Positions 36,739 to 46,851 of a stretch of 64,000 bases of DNA are shown here, in pieces. The DNA lies in NCBI RefSeq assembly GCF_932526225.1, contig NC_064046.1, forward strand, positions 5,505,306 to 5,569,305. Reading direction: 5' to 3'. Positions within the stretch are counted from its first letter, which is position 1; every line of letters starts with the position of its first letter. This DNA comes from Nematostella vectensis (lineage: Eukaryota; Cnidaria; Anthozoa; Actiniaria; Edwardsiidae). Both the position numbers and the translations under genes were made by a program. The notes beneath the pieces were generated by a model. The model had not been told where the DNA came from. It was given only the letters and a program-made list of their open reading frames with translations, and made no database searches.

Positions 36739-36811
36739 GGCCTTGTGGCCCAATGGATAAGGCGCCTGACTACGGATCAGGAGATTCCAGGTTCGAGTCC
36801 TGGCAGGGTCG
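36739..36811 (+). tRNA. tRNA-Arg(ACG), class C
   Basis: Exact consensus. Confidence 0.92.
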
Positions 36812-36894
36812 CTGATTTTTTTACTCGTTCTTTTGAATCGGCGATTTGCGTCTGCCAACGTGATGTACTAAGTTCGAAATACTATGTCAACATC

Positions 36895-36967
36895 GGCCTT
36901 GTGGCCCAATGGATAAGGCGCCTGACTACGGATCAGGAGATTCCAGGTTCGAGTCCTGGCAGGGTCG
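36895..36967 (+). tRNA. tRNA-Arg(ACG), class C
   Basis: Exact consensus, where the paralogous unit at 30514 is class K. Confidence 0.92.
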
Positions 36968-37050
36968 CTGATTTTTTTACTCGTTCTTTTGAATCGGCGA
37001 TTTGCGTCTGCCAACGTGATGTACTAAGTTCGAAATACTATGTCAACGTC

Positions 37051-37123
37051 GGCCTTGTGGCCCAATGGATAAGGCGTCTGACTACGGATCAGGAGATTCC
37101 AGGTTCGAGTCCTGGCAGGGTCG
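37051..37123 (+). tRNA. tRNA-Arg(ACG), class C variant
   Basis: C27U only. Confidence 0.85.
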
Positions 37124-37205
37124 CTGATTTTTGCCTACTTCTTTTGAATCGCCGAATTGTGTCTGCCAACGTAATGTACTATATTCGAAATTCTACGTCA
37201 ACATC

Positions 37206-37278
37206 GGCCTTGAGGCCCAATGGATAAGGCGCCTGACTACGGATCAGGAGATTCTAGGTTCGATTCCTGGCAGGATCG
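37206..37278 (+). tRNA. tRNA-Arg(ACG), class J
   Basis: A8, GATCG end. Confidence 0.5.
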
Positions 37279-37360
37279 CTGATTTTTGCTTCCTTCTTCT
37301 TAATCGTGATAATTTTGTTTGCTGTTCGTCTTTTCTATGATGTAGTGTATAATTTTCCTT

Positions 37361-37595
37361 ATTCGAGTCCCGGCAGGGTCCATGTCTTTGCATAATATTT
37401 GATGTTAACGCTATTTGTTTCACGCGAGGTGATTTACTTATTCCAAAATTACAACATTAATCTCAGCCCTGTGGCCCAATATAAACGACGCCTGACTACG
37501 GATCAGGAGATTCCGTAACATCAGCCCTATGGCCCAATGGATAAGTCGCCTGAATAGGGATCAGGAGATTCGAGGTTAAAGTCCTGGCAGGGTCT
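37361..37595 (+). repeat. fossil tRNA island 26
   Basis: Truncated tRNA 37465-37514, AGG unit 37523-37595. Confidence 0.85.
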
Positions 37596-37706
37596 CTGAT
37601 TTTTGCTTCCTTCTTCTCTATCCTGATCCTTGGCATAATAATTTTACTCCTGGCGATTTGCGTCTGGCAATGTGACGTACTAAGTTTGAGATACTACTTT
37701 AACGTC

Positions 37707-37779
37707 GGCCTTGTGGCCCAATGGATAAGGCGCCTGACTACGGATCAGGAGATTCCAGGTTCGAGTCCTGGCAGGGTCT
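37707..37779 (+). tRNA. tRNA-Arg(ACG), class L
   Basis: Consensus except U73. Confidence 0.65.
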
Positions 37780-37890
37780 CTGATTTTTGCTTCCTTCTTT
37801 TCTATCCTGATCCTTGGCATAAAAATTTTACTCCTAGCGATTTGCGTCTGCCAATGGGACGTACTAAGTTCGAGAATTTACTTCAACGTC

Positions 37891-37963
37891 GGCCTTGAGG
37901 CCCAATGGATAAGGCGCCTGACTACGGATCAGGAGATTCCAGGTTCGAGTCCTGGCAGGGTCG
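37891..37963 (+). tRNA. tRNA-Arg(ACG), class E, chimeric
   Basis: Upstream long spacer is of class S type, but the body is class E with ACG and downstream is the E-K-W run. Recombination inside the 5' part of the tRNA explains it. Confidence 0.6.
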
Positions 37964-38046
37964 CTGATTTTTTTACTCGTTCTTTTGAATCGGCGATTTG
38001 CGTCTGCCAACGTGATGTACTAAGTTCGAAATACTATGTCAACATC

Positions 38047-38119
38047 GGCCTTGTGGCCCAATGGATAAGGCGCCTGACTAAGGATCAGGAGATTCCAGGT
38101 TCGAGTCCTGGCAGGGTCG
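38047..38119 (+). tRNA. tRNA-like (AAG), class K
   Basis: C35A only. Confidence 0.6.
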
Positions 38120-38202
38120 CTGATTTTTTTACTCGTTCTTTTGAATCGGCGATTTGCTTCTGCCAACGTGATGTACTAAGTTCGAAATACTATGTCAACG
38201 TC

Positions 38203-38275
38203 GGCCTTGTGGCCCAATGGATATGGCGTCTGACTACGGATCAGGAGATTCCAGGTTCGAGTCCTGGCAGGGTCG
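38203..38275 (+). tRNA. tRNA-Arg(ACG), class W
   Basis: A22U and C27U only. Confidence 0.65.
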
Positions 38276-38338
38276 CTGATTTTTGCCTCCTTCTTTTGAA
38301 TCGGCGAATTGCGTCTGCCAACGTAATGTGCTAAAATC

Positions 38339-38411
38339 GGCCTTGTGGCCCAATGGATAAGGCGCCTGACTACGGATCAGGAGATTCTAGGTTCGATTCC
38401 TGGCAGGATCG
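38339..38411 (+). tRNA. tRNA-Arg(ACG), class D/J
   Basis: Deleted spacer; GATCG end. Confidence 0.55.
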
Positions 38412-38493
38412 CTGATTTTTGCTTCCTTCTTCTTAATCGTGATAATTTTGTTTGCTGTTCGTCTTTTCTATGATGTAGTGTATAATTTTCCTT

Positions 38494-38728
38494 ATTCGAG
38501 TCCCGGCAGGGTACATGTCTTTGCATAATATTTGATGTTAACGCTATTTGTTTCACGCGAGGTGATTTACTTATTCCAAAATTACAACATTAATCTCAGC
38601 CCTGTGGCCCAATATAAACGACGCCTGACTACGGATCAGGAGATTCCGTAACATCAGCCCTATGGCCCAATGGATAAGTCGCCTGAATAGGGATCAGGAG
38701 ATTCGAGGTTAGAGTCCTGGCAGGGTCT
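38494..38728 (+). repeat. fossil tRNA island 27
   Basis: Truncated tRNA 38598-38647, AGG unit 38656-38728. Relic ends GGGTAC, as in island 40. Confidence 0.85.
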
Positions 38729-38839
38729 CTGATTTTTTCTTCCTTCTTTTCTATCCTGATCCTTGGCATAATAATTTTACTCCTGGCGATTTGCTTCTGT
38801 CAATGTGACGTACTAAGTTCGAAATACTACTTTAACGTC

Positions 38840-38912
38840 GGCCTTGTGGCCCAATGGATAAGGCGCCTGACTACGGATCAGGAGATTCGAGGTTAGAGTC
38901 GTGGCAGGGTCT
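38840..38912 (+). pseudogene. tRNA-Arg(ACG)-like, class B
   Basis: Broken T-arm, U73. Confidence 0.65.
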
Positions 38913-39023
38913 CTGATTTTTACTTCCTTCTTTTCTATCCTGATCCTTGGCATAAAAATTTTACTCCTGGCGATTTGCGTCTGCCAATGGGACGTACTAA
39001 GTTCGAGAATTTACTTCAACGTC

Positions 39024-39096
39024 GGCCTTGTGGCCCAATGGATAAGGCGCCTGACCTCGGATCAGGAGATTTCAGGTTCGAGTGATGGCAGGGTCG
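39024..39096 (+). pseudogene. tRNA-Arg(TCG)-like, class S
   Basis: C33; T-arm TCAGG/GATGG with two bad pairs. Confidence 0.55.
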
Positions 39097-39178
39097 CTGA
39101 TTTTTGCTTTGTTCTTTTGAATCGGCGATTTGCGTCTGCCAACGTGATGTACTAAGTTCGAAATACTACGTCAACGTC

Positions 39179-39251
39179 GGCCTTGTGGCCCAATAGATAA
39201 GGCGCCTGACTACGGATCAGGAGATTCCAGGTTCGAGTCCTGGCAGGGTCG
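39179..39251 (+). tRNA. tRNA-Arg(ACG), class Q
   Basis: G18A only. Confidence 0.55.
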
Positions 39252-39333
39252 CTGATTTTTGCCTCCTTCTTTTGAATCGGCGAATTGCGTCTGCCAACGT
39301 AATGTACTTTATTCGAAATTCTACGTCAACATC

Positions 39334-39406
39334 GGCCTTGTGGCCCACTGGATAAGGCGCCTGACTACGGATCAGGAGATTCCAGGTTCGAGTCCTGGCA
39401 GGGTCG
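39334..39406 (+). tRNA. tRNA-Arg(ACG), class C variant
   Basis: A15C (CCCACTGG), a normally purine position. Confidence 0.65.
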
Positions 39407-39489
39407 CTGATTTTTTTACTCGTTCTTTTGAATCGGCGATTTGCGTCTGCCAACGTGATGTACTAAGTTCGAAATACTATGTCAACATC

Positions 39490-39562
39490 GGCCTTGTGGC
39501 CCAATGGATAAGGCGCCTGACTACGGATCAGGAGATTCCAGGTTTGAGTCCTGGCAGGGTCG
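39490..39562 (+). tRNA. tRNA-Arg(ACG), class F
   Basis: C56U in an otherwise consensus unit. Confidence 0.6.
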
Positions 39563-39645
39563 CTGATTTTTTTACTCGTTCTTTTGAATCGGCGATTTGC
39601 GTCTGCCAACGTGATGTACTAAGTTCGAAATACTATGTCAACGTC

Positions 39646-39718
39646 AGCCTTGTGGCCCAATGGATAAGGCGTCTGACTACGGATCAGGAGATTCCAGGTT
39701 CGAGTCCTGGCAGGGTCG
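39646..39718 (+). tRNA. tRNA-Arg(ACG), class C variant
   Basis: G1A (A1 faces C72) and C27U. Confidence 0.6.
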
Positions 39719-39800
39719 CTGATTTTTGCCTACTTCTTTTGAATCGCCGAATTGCGTCTGCCAACGTAATGTACTATATTCGAAATTCTACGTCAACATC

Positions 39801-39873
39801 GGCCTTGAGGCCCAATGGATAAGGCGCCTGACTACGGATCAGGAGATTCTAGGTTCGATTCCTGGCAGGATCG
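39801..39873 (+). tRNA. tRNA-Arg(ACG), class J
   Basis: A8, GATCG end. Confidence 0.5.
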
Positions 39874-39955
39874 CTGATTTTTGCTTCCTTCTTCTTAATC
39901 GTGATAATTTTGTTTGCTGTTCGTCTTTTCTATGATGTAGTGTATAATTTTCCTT

Positions 39956-40190
39956 ATTCAAGTCCCGGCAGGGTCCATGTCTTTGCATAATATTTGATGT
40001 TAACGCTATTTGTTTCACGCGAGGTGATTTACTTATTCCAAAATTACAACATTAATCTCAGCCCTGTGGCCCAATATAAACGACGCCTGACTACGGATCA
40101 GGAGATTCCGTAACATCAGCCCTATGGCCCAATGGATAAGTCGCCTGAATAGGGATCAGGAGATTCGAGGTTAAAGTCCTGGCAGGGTCT
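39956..40190 (+). repeat. fossil tRNA island 28
   Basis: Relic reads ATTCAAGTCCC. Truncated tRNA 40060-40109, AGG unit 40118-40190. Confidence 0.85.
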
Positions 40191-40301
40191 CTGATTTTTG
40201 CTTCCTTCTTCTCTATCCTGATCCTTGGCATAATAATTTTACTCCTGGCGATTTGCGTCTGGCAATGTGACGTACTAAGTTTGAGATACTACTTTAACGT
40301 C

Positions 40302-40374
40302 GGCCTTGTAACCCAATGGATAAGGCGCCTGACTACGGATCAGGAGATTCCAGGTTCGAGTCCTGGCAGGGTCT
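40302..40374 (+). tRNA. tRNA-Arg(ACG)-like, class L
   Basis: GTAACCC in place of GTGGCCC loses G9 and G10; U73. Confidence 0.45.
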
Positions 40375-40485
40375 CTGATTTTTGCTTCCTTCTTTTCTAT
40401 CCTGATCCTTGGCATAAAAATTTTACTCCTGGCGATTTGCGTCTGCCAATGGGACGTACTAAGTTCGAGAATTTACTTCAACGTC

Positions 40486-40558
40486 GGCTTTGTGGCTCAA
40501 TGGATAAGGCGCCTGACCTCGGATCAGGAGATTCCAGGTTCGAGTGCTGGCAGGGTCG
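40486..40558 (+). tRNA. tRNA-Arg(TCG)-like, class S
   Basis: C33, C4U, C12U and G53/G61 mismatch. Confidence 0.4.
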
Positions 40559-40640
40559 CTGATTTTTGCCTCGTTCTTTTGAATCGACGATTTGCGTCTG
40601 CCAACGTGATGTACTAAGTTCGAATTACTATGTCAACGTC

Positions 40641-40713
40641 GGCCTTGTGGCCCAATGGATAAGGCGCCTGACCTCGGATCAGGAGATTCCAGGTTCGAGT
40701 CCTGGCAGGGTCC
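40641..40713 (+). tRNA. tRNA-Arg(TCG), class S
   Basis: C33, intact T-arm, C73. Confidence 0.5.
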
Positions 40714-40795
40714 CTGATTTTTGCCTCGTTCTTTTGAATCGGCGATTTGCGTCTGCCAGCGTGATGTACTAAGTTCGAAATACTACGTCAACGTC

Positions 40796-40868
40796 GGCCT
40801 TGTGGCCCAATGGATAAGGCGCCTGACTACGGATCAGGAGATTCCAGGTTCGAGTCCTGGCAGGGTCG
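40796..40868 (+). tRNA. tRNA-Arg(ACG), class C
   Basis: Exact consensus. Confidence 0.92.
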
Positions 40869-40950
40869 CTGATTTTTGACTCCTTCTTTTGAATCGGCGA
40901 ATTGCGTTTGCCAACGTAATGTACTATATTCGAAATTCTACGTTAACATC

Positions 40951-41023
40951 GGCCTTGAGGCCCAATTGATAAGGCGCCTGACTACGGATCAGGAGATTCC
41001 AGGTTCGAGTCCTGGCAGGGTCG
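40951..41023 (+). tRNA. tRNA-Arg(ACG)-like, class E
   Basis: A8 and G18U (AATTGAT). Confidence 0.45.
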
Positions 41024-41105
41024 CTGATTTTTGACTCCTTCTTTTGAATCGGCGAATTGCGTTTGCCAACGTAATGTACTATATTCGAAATTCTACGTTA
41101 ACATC

Positions 41106-41178
41106 GGCCTTGAGGCCCAATGGATAAGGCGCCTGACTACGGATCAGGAGATTCTAGGTTCGATTCCTGGCAGGATCG
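41106..41178 (+). tRNA. tRNA-Arg(ACG), class J
   Basis: A8, GATCG end. Confidence 0.5.
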
Positions 41179-41260
41179 CTGATTTTTGCTTCCTTCTTCT
41201 TAATCGTGATAATTTTGTTTGCTCTTCGTCTTTTCTATGATGTAGTGTATAATTTTCCTT

Positions 41261-41495
41261 ATTCGAGTCCCGGCAGGGTCCATGTCTTTGCATAATATTT
41301 GATGTTAACGCTATTTGTTTCACGCGAGGTGATTTACTTATTCCAAAATTACAACATTAATCTCAGCCCTGTGGCCCAATATAAACGACGCCTGACTACG
41401 GATCAGGAGATTCCGTAACATCAGCCCTATGGCCCAATGGATAAGTCGCCTGAATAGGGATCAGGAGATTCGAGGTTAGAGTCCTGGCAGGGTCT
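41261..41495 (+). repeat. fossil tRNA island 29
   Basis: Truncated tRNA 41365-41414, AGG unit 41423-41495. Confidence 0.85.
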
Positions 41496-41606
41496 CTGAT
41501 TTTTTCTTCCTTCTTTTCTATCCTGATCCTTGGCATAATAATTTTACTCCTGGCGATTTGCTTCTGTCAATGTGACGTACTAAGTTCGAAATACTACTTT
41601 AACGTT

Positions 41607-41679
41607 GGCCTTGTGGCCCAATGGATAAGGCGCCTGACTACGGATCAGGAGATTCCAGGTTTGAGTCCTGGCAGGGTCG
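41607..41679 (+). tRNA. tRNA-Arg(ACG), class F
   Basis: C56U. Confidence 0.55.
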
Positions 41680-41761
41680 CTGATTTTTGCCTACTTCTTT
41701 TGAATCGCCGAATTGCGTCTGCCAACGTAATGTACTATATTCGAAATTCTACGTCAACATC

Positions 41762-41834
41762 GGCCTTGAGGCCCAATGGATAAGGCGCCTGACTACGGAT
41801 CAGGAGATTCCAGGTTCGAGTCCTGGCAGGGTCG
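41762..41834 (+). tRNA. tRNA-Arg(ACG), class E
   Basis: A8 only. Confidence 0.65.
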
Positions 41835-41897
41835 CTGATTTTTGCCTCCTTCTTTTGAATCGGCGAATTGCGTCTGCCAACGTAATGTACTAAAATC

Positions 41898-41970
41898 GGC
41901 CTTGTGGCCCAATGGATAAGGCGCCTGACTACGGATCAGGAGATTCTAGGTTCGATTCCTGGCAGGATCG
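41898..41970 (+). tRNA. tRNA-Arg(ACG), class D/J
   Basis: Deleted spacer; GATCG end. Confidence 0.55.
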
Positions 41971-42052
41971 CTGATTTTTGCTTCCTTCTTCTTAATCGTG
42001 ATAATTTTGTTTGCTCTTCGTCCTTTCTATGATGTAGTGTATAATTTTCCTT

Positions 42053-42287
42053 ATTCGAGTCCCGGCAGGGTCCATGTCTTTGCATAATATTTGATGTTAA
42101 CGCTATTTGTTTCACGCGAGGTGATTTACTTATTCCAAAATTACAACATCAATCTCAGCCCTGTGGCCCAATATAAACGACGCCTGACTACGGATCAGGA
42201 GATTCCGTAACATCAGCCCTATGGCCCAATGGATAAGTCGCCTGAATAGGGATCAGGAGATTCGAGGTTAGAGTCCTGGCAGGGTCT
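42053..42287 (+). repeat. fossil tRNA island 30
   Basis: Truncated tRNA 42157-42206, AGG unit 42215-42287. Confidence 0.85.
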
Positions 42288-42398
42288 CTGATTTTTTCTT
42301 CCTTCTTTTCTATCCTGATCCTTGGCATAATAATTTTACTCCTGGCGATTTGCTTCTGTCAATGTGACGTACTAAGTTCGAAATACTACTTTAACGTC

Positions 42399-42471
42399 GG
42401 CCTTGTGGCCCAATGGATAAGGCGCCTGACTACGGATCAGGAGATTCGAGGTTAGAGTCGTGGCAGGGTCT
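42399..42471 (+). pseudogene. tRNA-Arg(ACG)-like, class B
   Basis: Broken T-arm, U73. Confidence 0.65.
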
Positions 42472-42582
42472 CTGATTTTTAATTCCTTCTTTTCTATCCT
42501 GATCCTTGGCATAAAAATTTTACTCCTGGCGATTTGCGTCTGCCAATGGGACGTACTAAGTTCGAGAATTTACTTCAACGTC

Positions 42583-42655
42583 GGCCTTGTGGCCCAATGG
42601 ATAAGGCGCCTGACCTCGGATCAGGAGATTCCAGGTTCGAGTGCTGGCAGGGTCG
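42583..42655 (+). tRNA. tRNA-Arg(TCG), class S
   Basis: C33 with G53/G61 mismatch. Confidence 0.45.
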
Positions 42656-42737
42656 CTGATTTTTGCCTCGTTCTTTTGAATCGACGATTTGCGTCTGCCA
42701 ACGTGATGTACTAAGTTCGAAATACTATGTCAACGTC

Positions 42738-42810
42738 GGCCTTGTGGCCCAATGGATAAGGCGCCTGACTACGGATCAGGAGATTCCAGGTTCGAGTCCT
42801 GGCAGGGTCG
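42738..42810 (+). tRNA. tRNA-Arg(ACG), class C
   Basis: Exact consensus. Confidence 0.92.
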
Positions 42811-42892
42811 CTGATTTTTGACTCCTTCTTTTGAATCGGCGAATTGCGTCTGCCAACGTAATGTACTATATTCGAAATTCTACGTCAACATC

Positions 42893-42965
42893 GGCCTTGA
42901 GGCCCAATGGATAAGGCGCCTGACTACGGATCAGGAGATTCCAGGTTCGAGTCCTGGCAGGGTCG
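42893..42965 (+). tRNA. tRNA-Arg(ACG), class E
   Basis: A8 only. Confidence 0.65.
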
Positions 42966-43048
42966 CTGATTTTTTAACTCGTTCTTTTGAATCGGCGATT
43001 TGCGTCTGCCAACGTGATGTACTAAGTTCGAAATACTATGTCAACGTC

Positions 43049-43121
43049 GGCCTTGTGGCCCAATGGATAAGGCGCCTGACTAAGGATCAGGAGATTCCAG
43101 GTTCGAGTCCTGGCAGGGTCG
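43049..43121 (+). tRNA. tRNA-like (AAG), class K
   Basis: C35A only. Confidence 0.6.
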
Positions 43122-43204
43122 CTGATTTTTTTACTCGTTCTTTTGAATCGGCGATTTGCTTCTGCCAACGTGATGTACTAAGTTCGAAATACTATGTCAA
43201 CGTC

Positions 43205-43277
43205 GGCCTTGTGGCCCAATGGATATGGAGTCTGACTACGGATCAGGAGATTCCAGGTTCGAGTCCTTGCAGGGTCG
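43205..43277 (+). tRNA. tRNA-Arg(ACG), class W
   Basis: A22U, C25A, C27U and G64U. Confidence 0.45.
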
Positions 43278-43340
43278 CTGATTTTTGCCTCCTTCTTTTG
43301 AATCGGCGAATTGCGTCTGCCAACGTAATGTACTAAAATC

Positions 43341-43413
43341 GGCCTTGTGGCCCAATGGATAAGGCGCCTGACTACGGATCAGGAGATTCTAGGTTCGATT
43401 CCTGGCAGGATCG
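43341..43413 (+). tRNA. tRNA-Arg(ACG), class D/J
   Basis: Deleted spacer; GATCG end. Confidence 0.55.
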
Positions 43414-43495
43414 CTGATTTTTGCTTCCTTCTTCTTAATCGTGATAATTTTGTTTGCTCTTCGCCTTTTCTATGATGTAGTGTATAATTTTCCTT

Positions 43496-43730
43496 ATTCG
43501 AGTCCCGGCAGGGTCCATGTCTTTGCATAATATTTGATGTTAACGCTATTTGTTTCACGCGAGGTGATTTACTTATTCCAAAATTACAACATTAATCTCA
43601 GCCCTGTGGCCCAATATAAACGACGCCTGACTACGGATCAGGAGATTCCGTAACATCAGCCCTATGGCCCAATGGATAAGTCGCCTGAATAGGGATCAGG
43701 AGATTCGAGGTTAGAGTCCTGGCAGGGTCT
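43496..43730 (+). repeat. fossil tRNA island 31
   Basis: Truncated tRNA 43600-43649, AGG unit 43658-43730. Confidence 0.85.
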
Positions 43731-43841
43731 CTGATTTTTTCTTCCTTCTTTTCTATCCTGATCCTTGGCATAATAATTTTACTCCTGGCGATTTGCTTCT
43801 GTCAATGTGACGTACTAAGTTCGAAATACTACTTTAACGTC

Positions 43842-43914
43842 GGCCTTGTGGCCCAATGGATAAGGCGCCTGACTAAGGATCAGGAGATTCCAGGTTCGAG
43901 TGCTGGCAGGGTCG
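43842..43914 (+). tRNA. tRNA-like (AAG), K/S chimera
   Basis: Post-island upstream region, AAG anticodon, then the class S T-arm (GAGTGCTGG) and class S downstream sequence. It sits at the 3356-bp duplication junction, and its counterpart at 47198 is class F. Confidence 0.5.
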
Positions 43915-43996
43915 CTGATTTTTGCCTCGTTCTTTTGAATCGACGATTTGCGTCTGCCAACGTGATGTACTAAGTTCGAAATACTATGTCAACGTC

Positions 43997-44069
43997 GGCC
44001 TTGTGGCCCAATGGATAAGGCGCCTGACCTCGGATCAGGAGATTCCAGGTTCGAGTCCTGGCAGGGTCC
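43997..44069 (+). tRNA. tRNA-Arg(TCG), class S
   Basis: C33, intact T-arm, C73. Confidence 0.5.
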
Positions 44070-44151
44070 CTGATTTTTGCCTCGTTCTTTTGAATCGGCG
44101 ATTTGCGTCTGCCAGCGTGATGTACTAAGTTCGAAATACTACGTCAACGTC

Positions 44152-44224
44152 GGCCTTGTGGCCCAATGGATAAGGCGCCTGACTACGGATCAGGAGATTC
44201 CAGGTTCGAGTCCTGGCAGGGTCG
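44152..44224 (+). tRNA. tRNA-Arg(ACG), class C
   Basis: Exact consensus. Confidence 0.92.
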
Positions 44225-44306
44225 CTGATTTTTGACTCCTTCTTTTGAATCGGCGAATTGCGTTTGCCAACGTAATGTACTATATTCGAAATTCTACGTT
44301 AACATC

Positions 44307-44379
44307 GGCCTTGAGGCCCAATTGATAAGGCGCCTGACTACGGATCAGGAGATTCCAGGTTCGAGTCCTGGCAGGGTCG
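44307..44379 (+). tRNA. tRNA-Arg(ACG)-like, class E
   Basis: A8 and G18U. Confidence 0.45.
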
Positions 44380-44461
44380 CTGATTTTTGACTCCTTCTTT
44401 TGAATCGGCGAATTGCGTTTGCCAACGTAATGTACTATATTCGAAATTCTACGTTAACATC

Positions 44462-44534
44462 GGCCTTGAGGCCCAATGGATAAGGCGCCTGACTACGGAT
44501 CAGGAGATTCTAGGTTCGATTCCTGGCAGGATCG
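44462..44534 (+). tRNA. tRNA-Arg(ACG), class J
   Basis: A8, GATCG end. Confidence 0.5.
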
Positions 44535-44616
44535 CTGATTTTTGCTTCCTTCTTCTTAATCGTGATAATTTTGTTTGCTCTTCGTCTTTTCTATGATGTA
44601 GTGTATAATTTTCCTT

Positions 44617-44851
44617 ATTCGAGTCCCGGCAGGGTCCATGTCTTTGCATAATATTTGATGTTAACGCTATTTGTTTCACGCGAGGTGATTTACTTATTCC
44701 AAAATTACAACATTAATCTCAGCCCTGTGGCCCAATATAAACGACGCCTGACTACGGATCAGGAGATTCCGTAACATCAGCCCTATGGCCCAATGGATAA
44801 GTCGCCTGAATAGGGATCAGGAGATTCGAGGTTAGAGTCCTGGCAGGGTCT
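44617..44851 (+). repeat. fossil tRNA island 32
   Basis: Truncated tRNA 44721-44770, AGG unit 44779-44851. Confidence 0.85.
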
Positions 44852-44962
44852 CTGATTTTTTCTTCCTTCTTTTCTATCCTGATCCTTGGCATAATAATTT
44901 TACTCCTGGCGATTTGCTTCTGTCAATGTGACGTACTAAGTTCGAAATACTACTTTAACGTT

Positions 44963-45035
44963 GGCCTTGTGGCCCAATGGATAAGGCGCCTGACTACGGA
45001 TCAGGAGATTCCAGGTTTGAGTCCTGGCAGGGTCG
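44963..45035 (+). tRNA. tRNA-Arg(ACG), class F
   Basis: C56U. Confidence 0.55.
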
Positions 45036-45117
45036 CTGATTTTTGCCTACTTCTTTTGAATCGCCGAATTGCGTCTGCCAACGTAATGTACTATATTCGA
45101 AATTCTACGTCAACATC

Positions 45118-45190
45118 GGCCTTGAGGCCCAATGGATAAGGCGCCTGACTACGGATCAGGAGATTCCAGGTTCGAGTCCTGGCAGGGTCG
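45118..45190 (+). tRNA. tRNA-Arg(ACG), class E
   Basis: A8 only. Confidence 0.65.
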
Positions 45191-45253
45191 CTGATTTTTG
45201 CCTCCTTCTTTTGAATCGGCGAATTGCGTCTGCCAACGTAATGTACTAAAATC

Positions 45254-45326
45254 GGCCTTGTGGCCCAATGGATAAGGCGCCTGACTACGGATCAGGAGAT
45301 TCTAGGTTCGATTCCTGGCAGGATCG
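45254..45326 (+). tRNA. tRNA-Arg(ACG), class D/J
   Basis: Deleted spacer; GATCG end. Confidence 0.55.
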
Positions 45327-45408
45327 CTGATTTTTGCTTCCTTCTTCTTAATCGTGATAATTTTGTTTGCTCTTCGTCCTTTCTATGATGTAGTGTATAA
45401 TTTTCCTT

Positions 45409-45643
45409 ATTCGAGTCCCGGCAGGGTCCATGTCTTTGCATAATATTTGATGTTAACGCTATTTGTTTCACGCGAGGTGATTTACTTATTCCAAAATTAC
45501 AACATCAATCTCAGCCCTGTGGCCCAATATAAACGACGCCTGACTACGGATCAGGAGATTCCGTAACATCAGCCCTATGGCCCAATGGATAAGTCGCCTG
45601 AATAGGGATCAGGAGATTCGAGGTTAGAGTCCTGGCAGGGTCT
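45409..45643 (+). repeat. fossil tRNA island 33
   Basis: Truncated tRNA 45513-45562, AGG unit 45571-45643. Confidence 0.85.
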
Positions 45644-45754
45644 CTGATTTTTTCTTCCTTCTTTTCTATCCTGATCCTTGGCATAATAATTTTACTCCTG
45701 GCGATTTGCTTCTGTCAATGTGACGTACTAAGTTCGAAATACTACTTTAACGTC

Positions 45755-45827
45755 GGCCTTGTGGCCCAATGGATAAGGCGCCTGACTACGGATCAGGAGA
45801 TTCGAGGTTAGAGTCGTGGCAGGGTCT
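45755..45827 (+). pseudogene. tRNA-Arg(ACG)-like, class B
   Basis: Broken T-arm, U73. Confidence 0.65.
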
Positions 45828-45938
45828 CTGATTTTTAATTCCTTCTTTTCTATCCTGATCCTTGGCATAAAAATTTTACTCCTGGCGATTTGCGTCTGCC
45901 AATGGGACGTACTAAGTTCGAGAATTTACTTCAACGTC

Positions 45939-46011
45939 GGCCTTGTGGCCCAATGGATAAGGCGCCTGACCTCGGATCAGGAGATTCCAGGTTCGAGTGC
46001 TGGCAGGGTCG
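45939..46011 (+). tRNA. tRNA-Arg(TCG), class S
   Basis: C33 with G53/G61 mismatch. Confidence 0.45.
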
Positions 46012-46093
46012 CTGATTTTTGCCTCGTTCTTTTGAATCGACGATTTGCGTCTGCCAACGTGATGTACTAAGTTCGAAATACTATGTCAACGTC

Positions 46094-46166
46094 GGCCTTG
46101 TGGCCCAATGGATAAGGCGCCTGACTACGGATCAGGAGATTCCAGGTTCGAGTCCTGGCAGGGTCG
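46094..46166 (+). tRNA. tRNA-Arg(ACG), class C
   Basis: Exact consensus. Confidence 0.92.
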
Positions 46167-46248
46167 CTGATTTTTGACTCCTTCTTTTGAATCGGCGAAT
46201 TGCGTCTGCCAACGTAATGTACTATATTCGAAATTCTACGTCAACATC

Positions 46249-46321
46249 GGCCTTGAGGCCCAATGGATAAGGCGCCTGACTACGGATCAGGAGATTCCAG
46301 GTTCGAGTCCTGGCAGGGTCG
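46249..46321 (+). tRNA. tRNA-Arg(ACG), class E
   Basis: A8 only. Confidence 0.65.
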
Positions 46322-46404
46322 CTGATTTTTTAACTCGTTCTTTTGAATCGGCGATTTGCGTCTGCCAACGTGATGTACTAAGTTCGAAATACTATGTCAA
46401 CGTC

Positions 46405-46477
46405 GGCCTTGTGGCCCAATGGATAAGGCGCCTGACTAAGGATCAGGAGATTCCAGGTTCGAGTCCTGGCAGGGTCG
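46405..46477 (+). tRNA. tRNA-like (AAG), class K
   Basis: C35A only. Confidence 0.6.
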
Positions 46478-46560
46478 CTGATTTTTTTACTCGTTCTTTT
46501 GAATCGGCGATTTGCTTCTGCCAACGTGATGTACTAAGTTCGAAATACTATGTCAACGTC

Positions 46561-46633
46561 GGCCTTGTGGCCCAATGGATATGGAGTCTGACTACGGATC
46601 AGGAGATTCCAGGTTCGAGTCCTTGCAGGGTCG
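46561..46633 (+). tRNA. tRNA-Arg(ACG), class W
   Basis: A22U, C25A, C27U and G64U. Confidence 0.45.
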
Positions 46634-46696
46634 CTGATTTTTGCCTCCTTCTTTTGAATCGGCGAATTGCGTCTGCCAACGTAATGTACTAAAATC

Positions 46697-46769
46697 GGCC
46701 TTGTGGCCCAATGGATAAGGCGCCTGACTACGGATCAGGAGATTCTAGGTTCGATTCCTGGCAGGATCG
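46697..46769 (+). tRNA. tRNA-Arg(ACG), class D/J
   Basis: Deleted spacer; GATCG end. Confidence 0.55.
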
Positions 46770-46851
46770 CTGATTTTTGCTTCCTTCTTCTTAATCGTGA
46801 TAATTTTGTTTGCTCTTCGCCTTTTCTATGATGTAGTGTATAATTTTCCTT

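Larger units (their letters stand above)
30434..36812 (+). repeat. 6379-bp tandem duplication, copy 2
   Basis: Second copy of 24055-30433. It ends beside the class C unit at 36739, the counterpart of 30358. Confidence 0.85.
40545..43900 (+). repeat. 3356-bp tandem duplication, copy 1
   Basis: All units and islands recur 3356 bp later with the same private variants. Both junctions fall within tRNA sequence. Boundaries are approximate. Confidence 0.85.
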
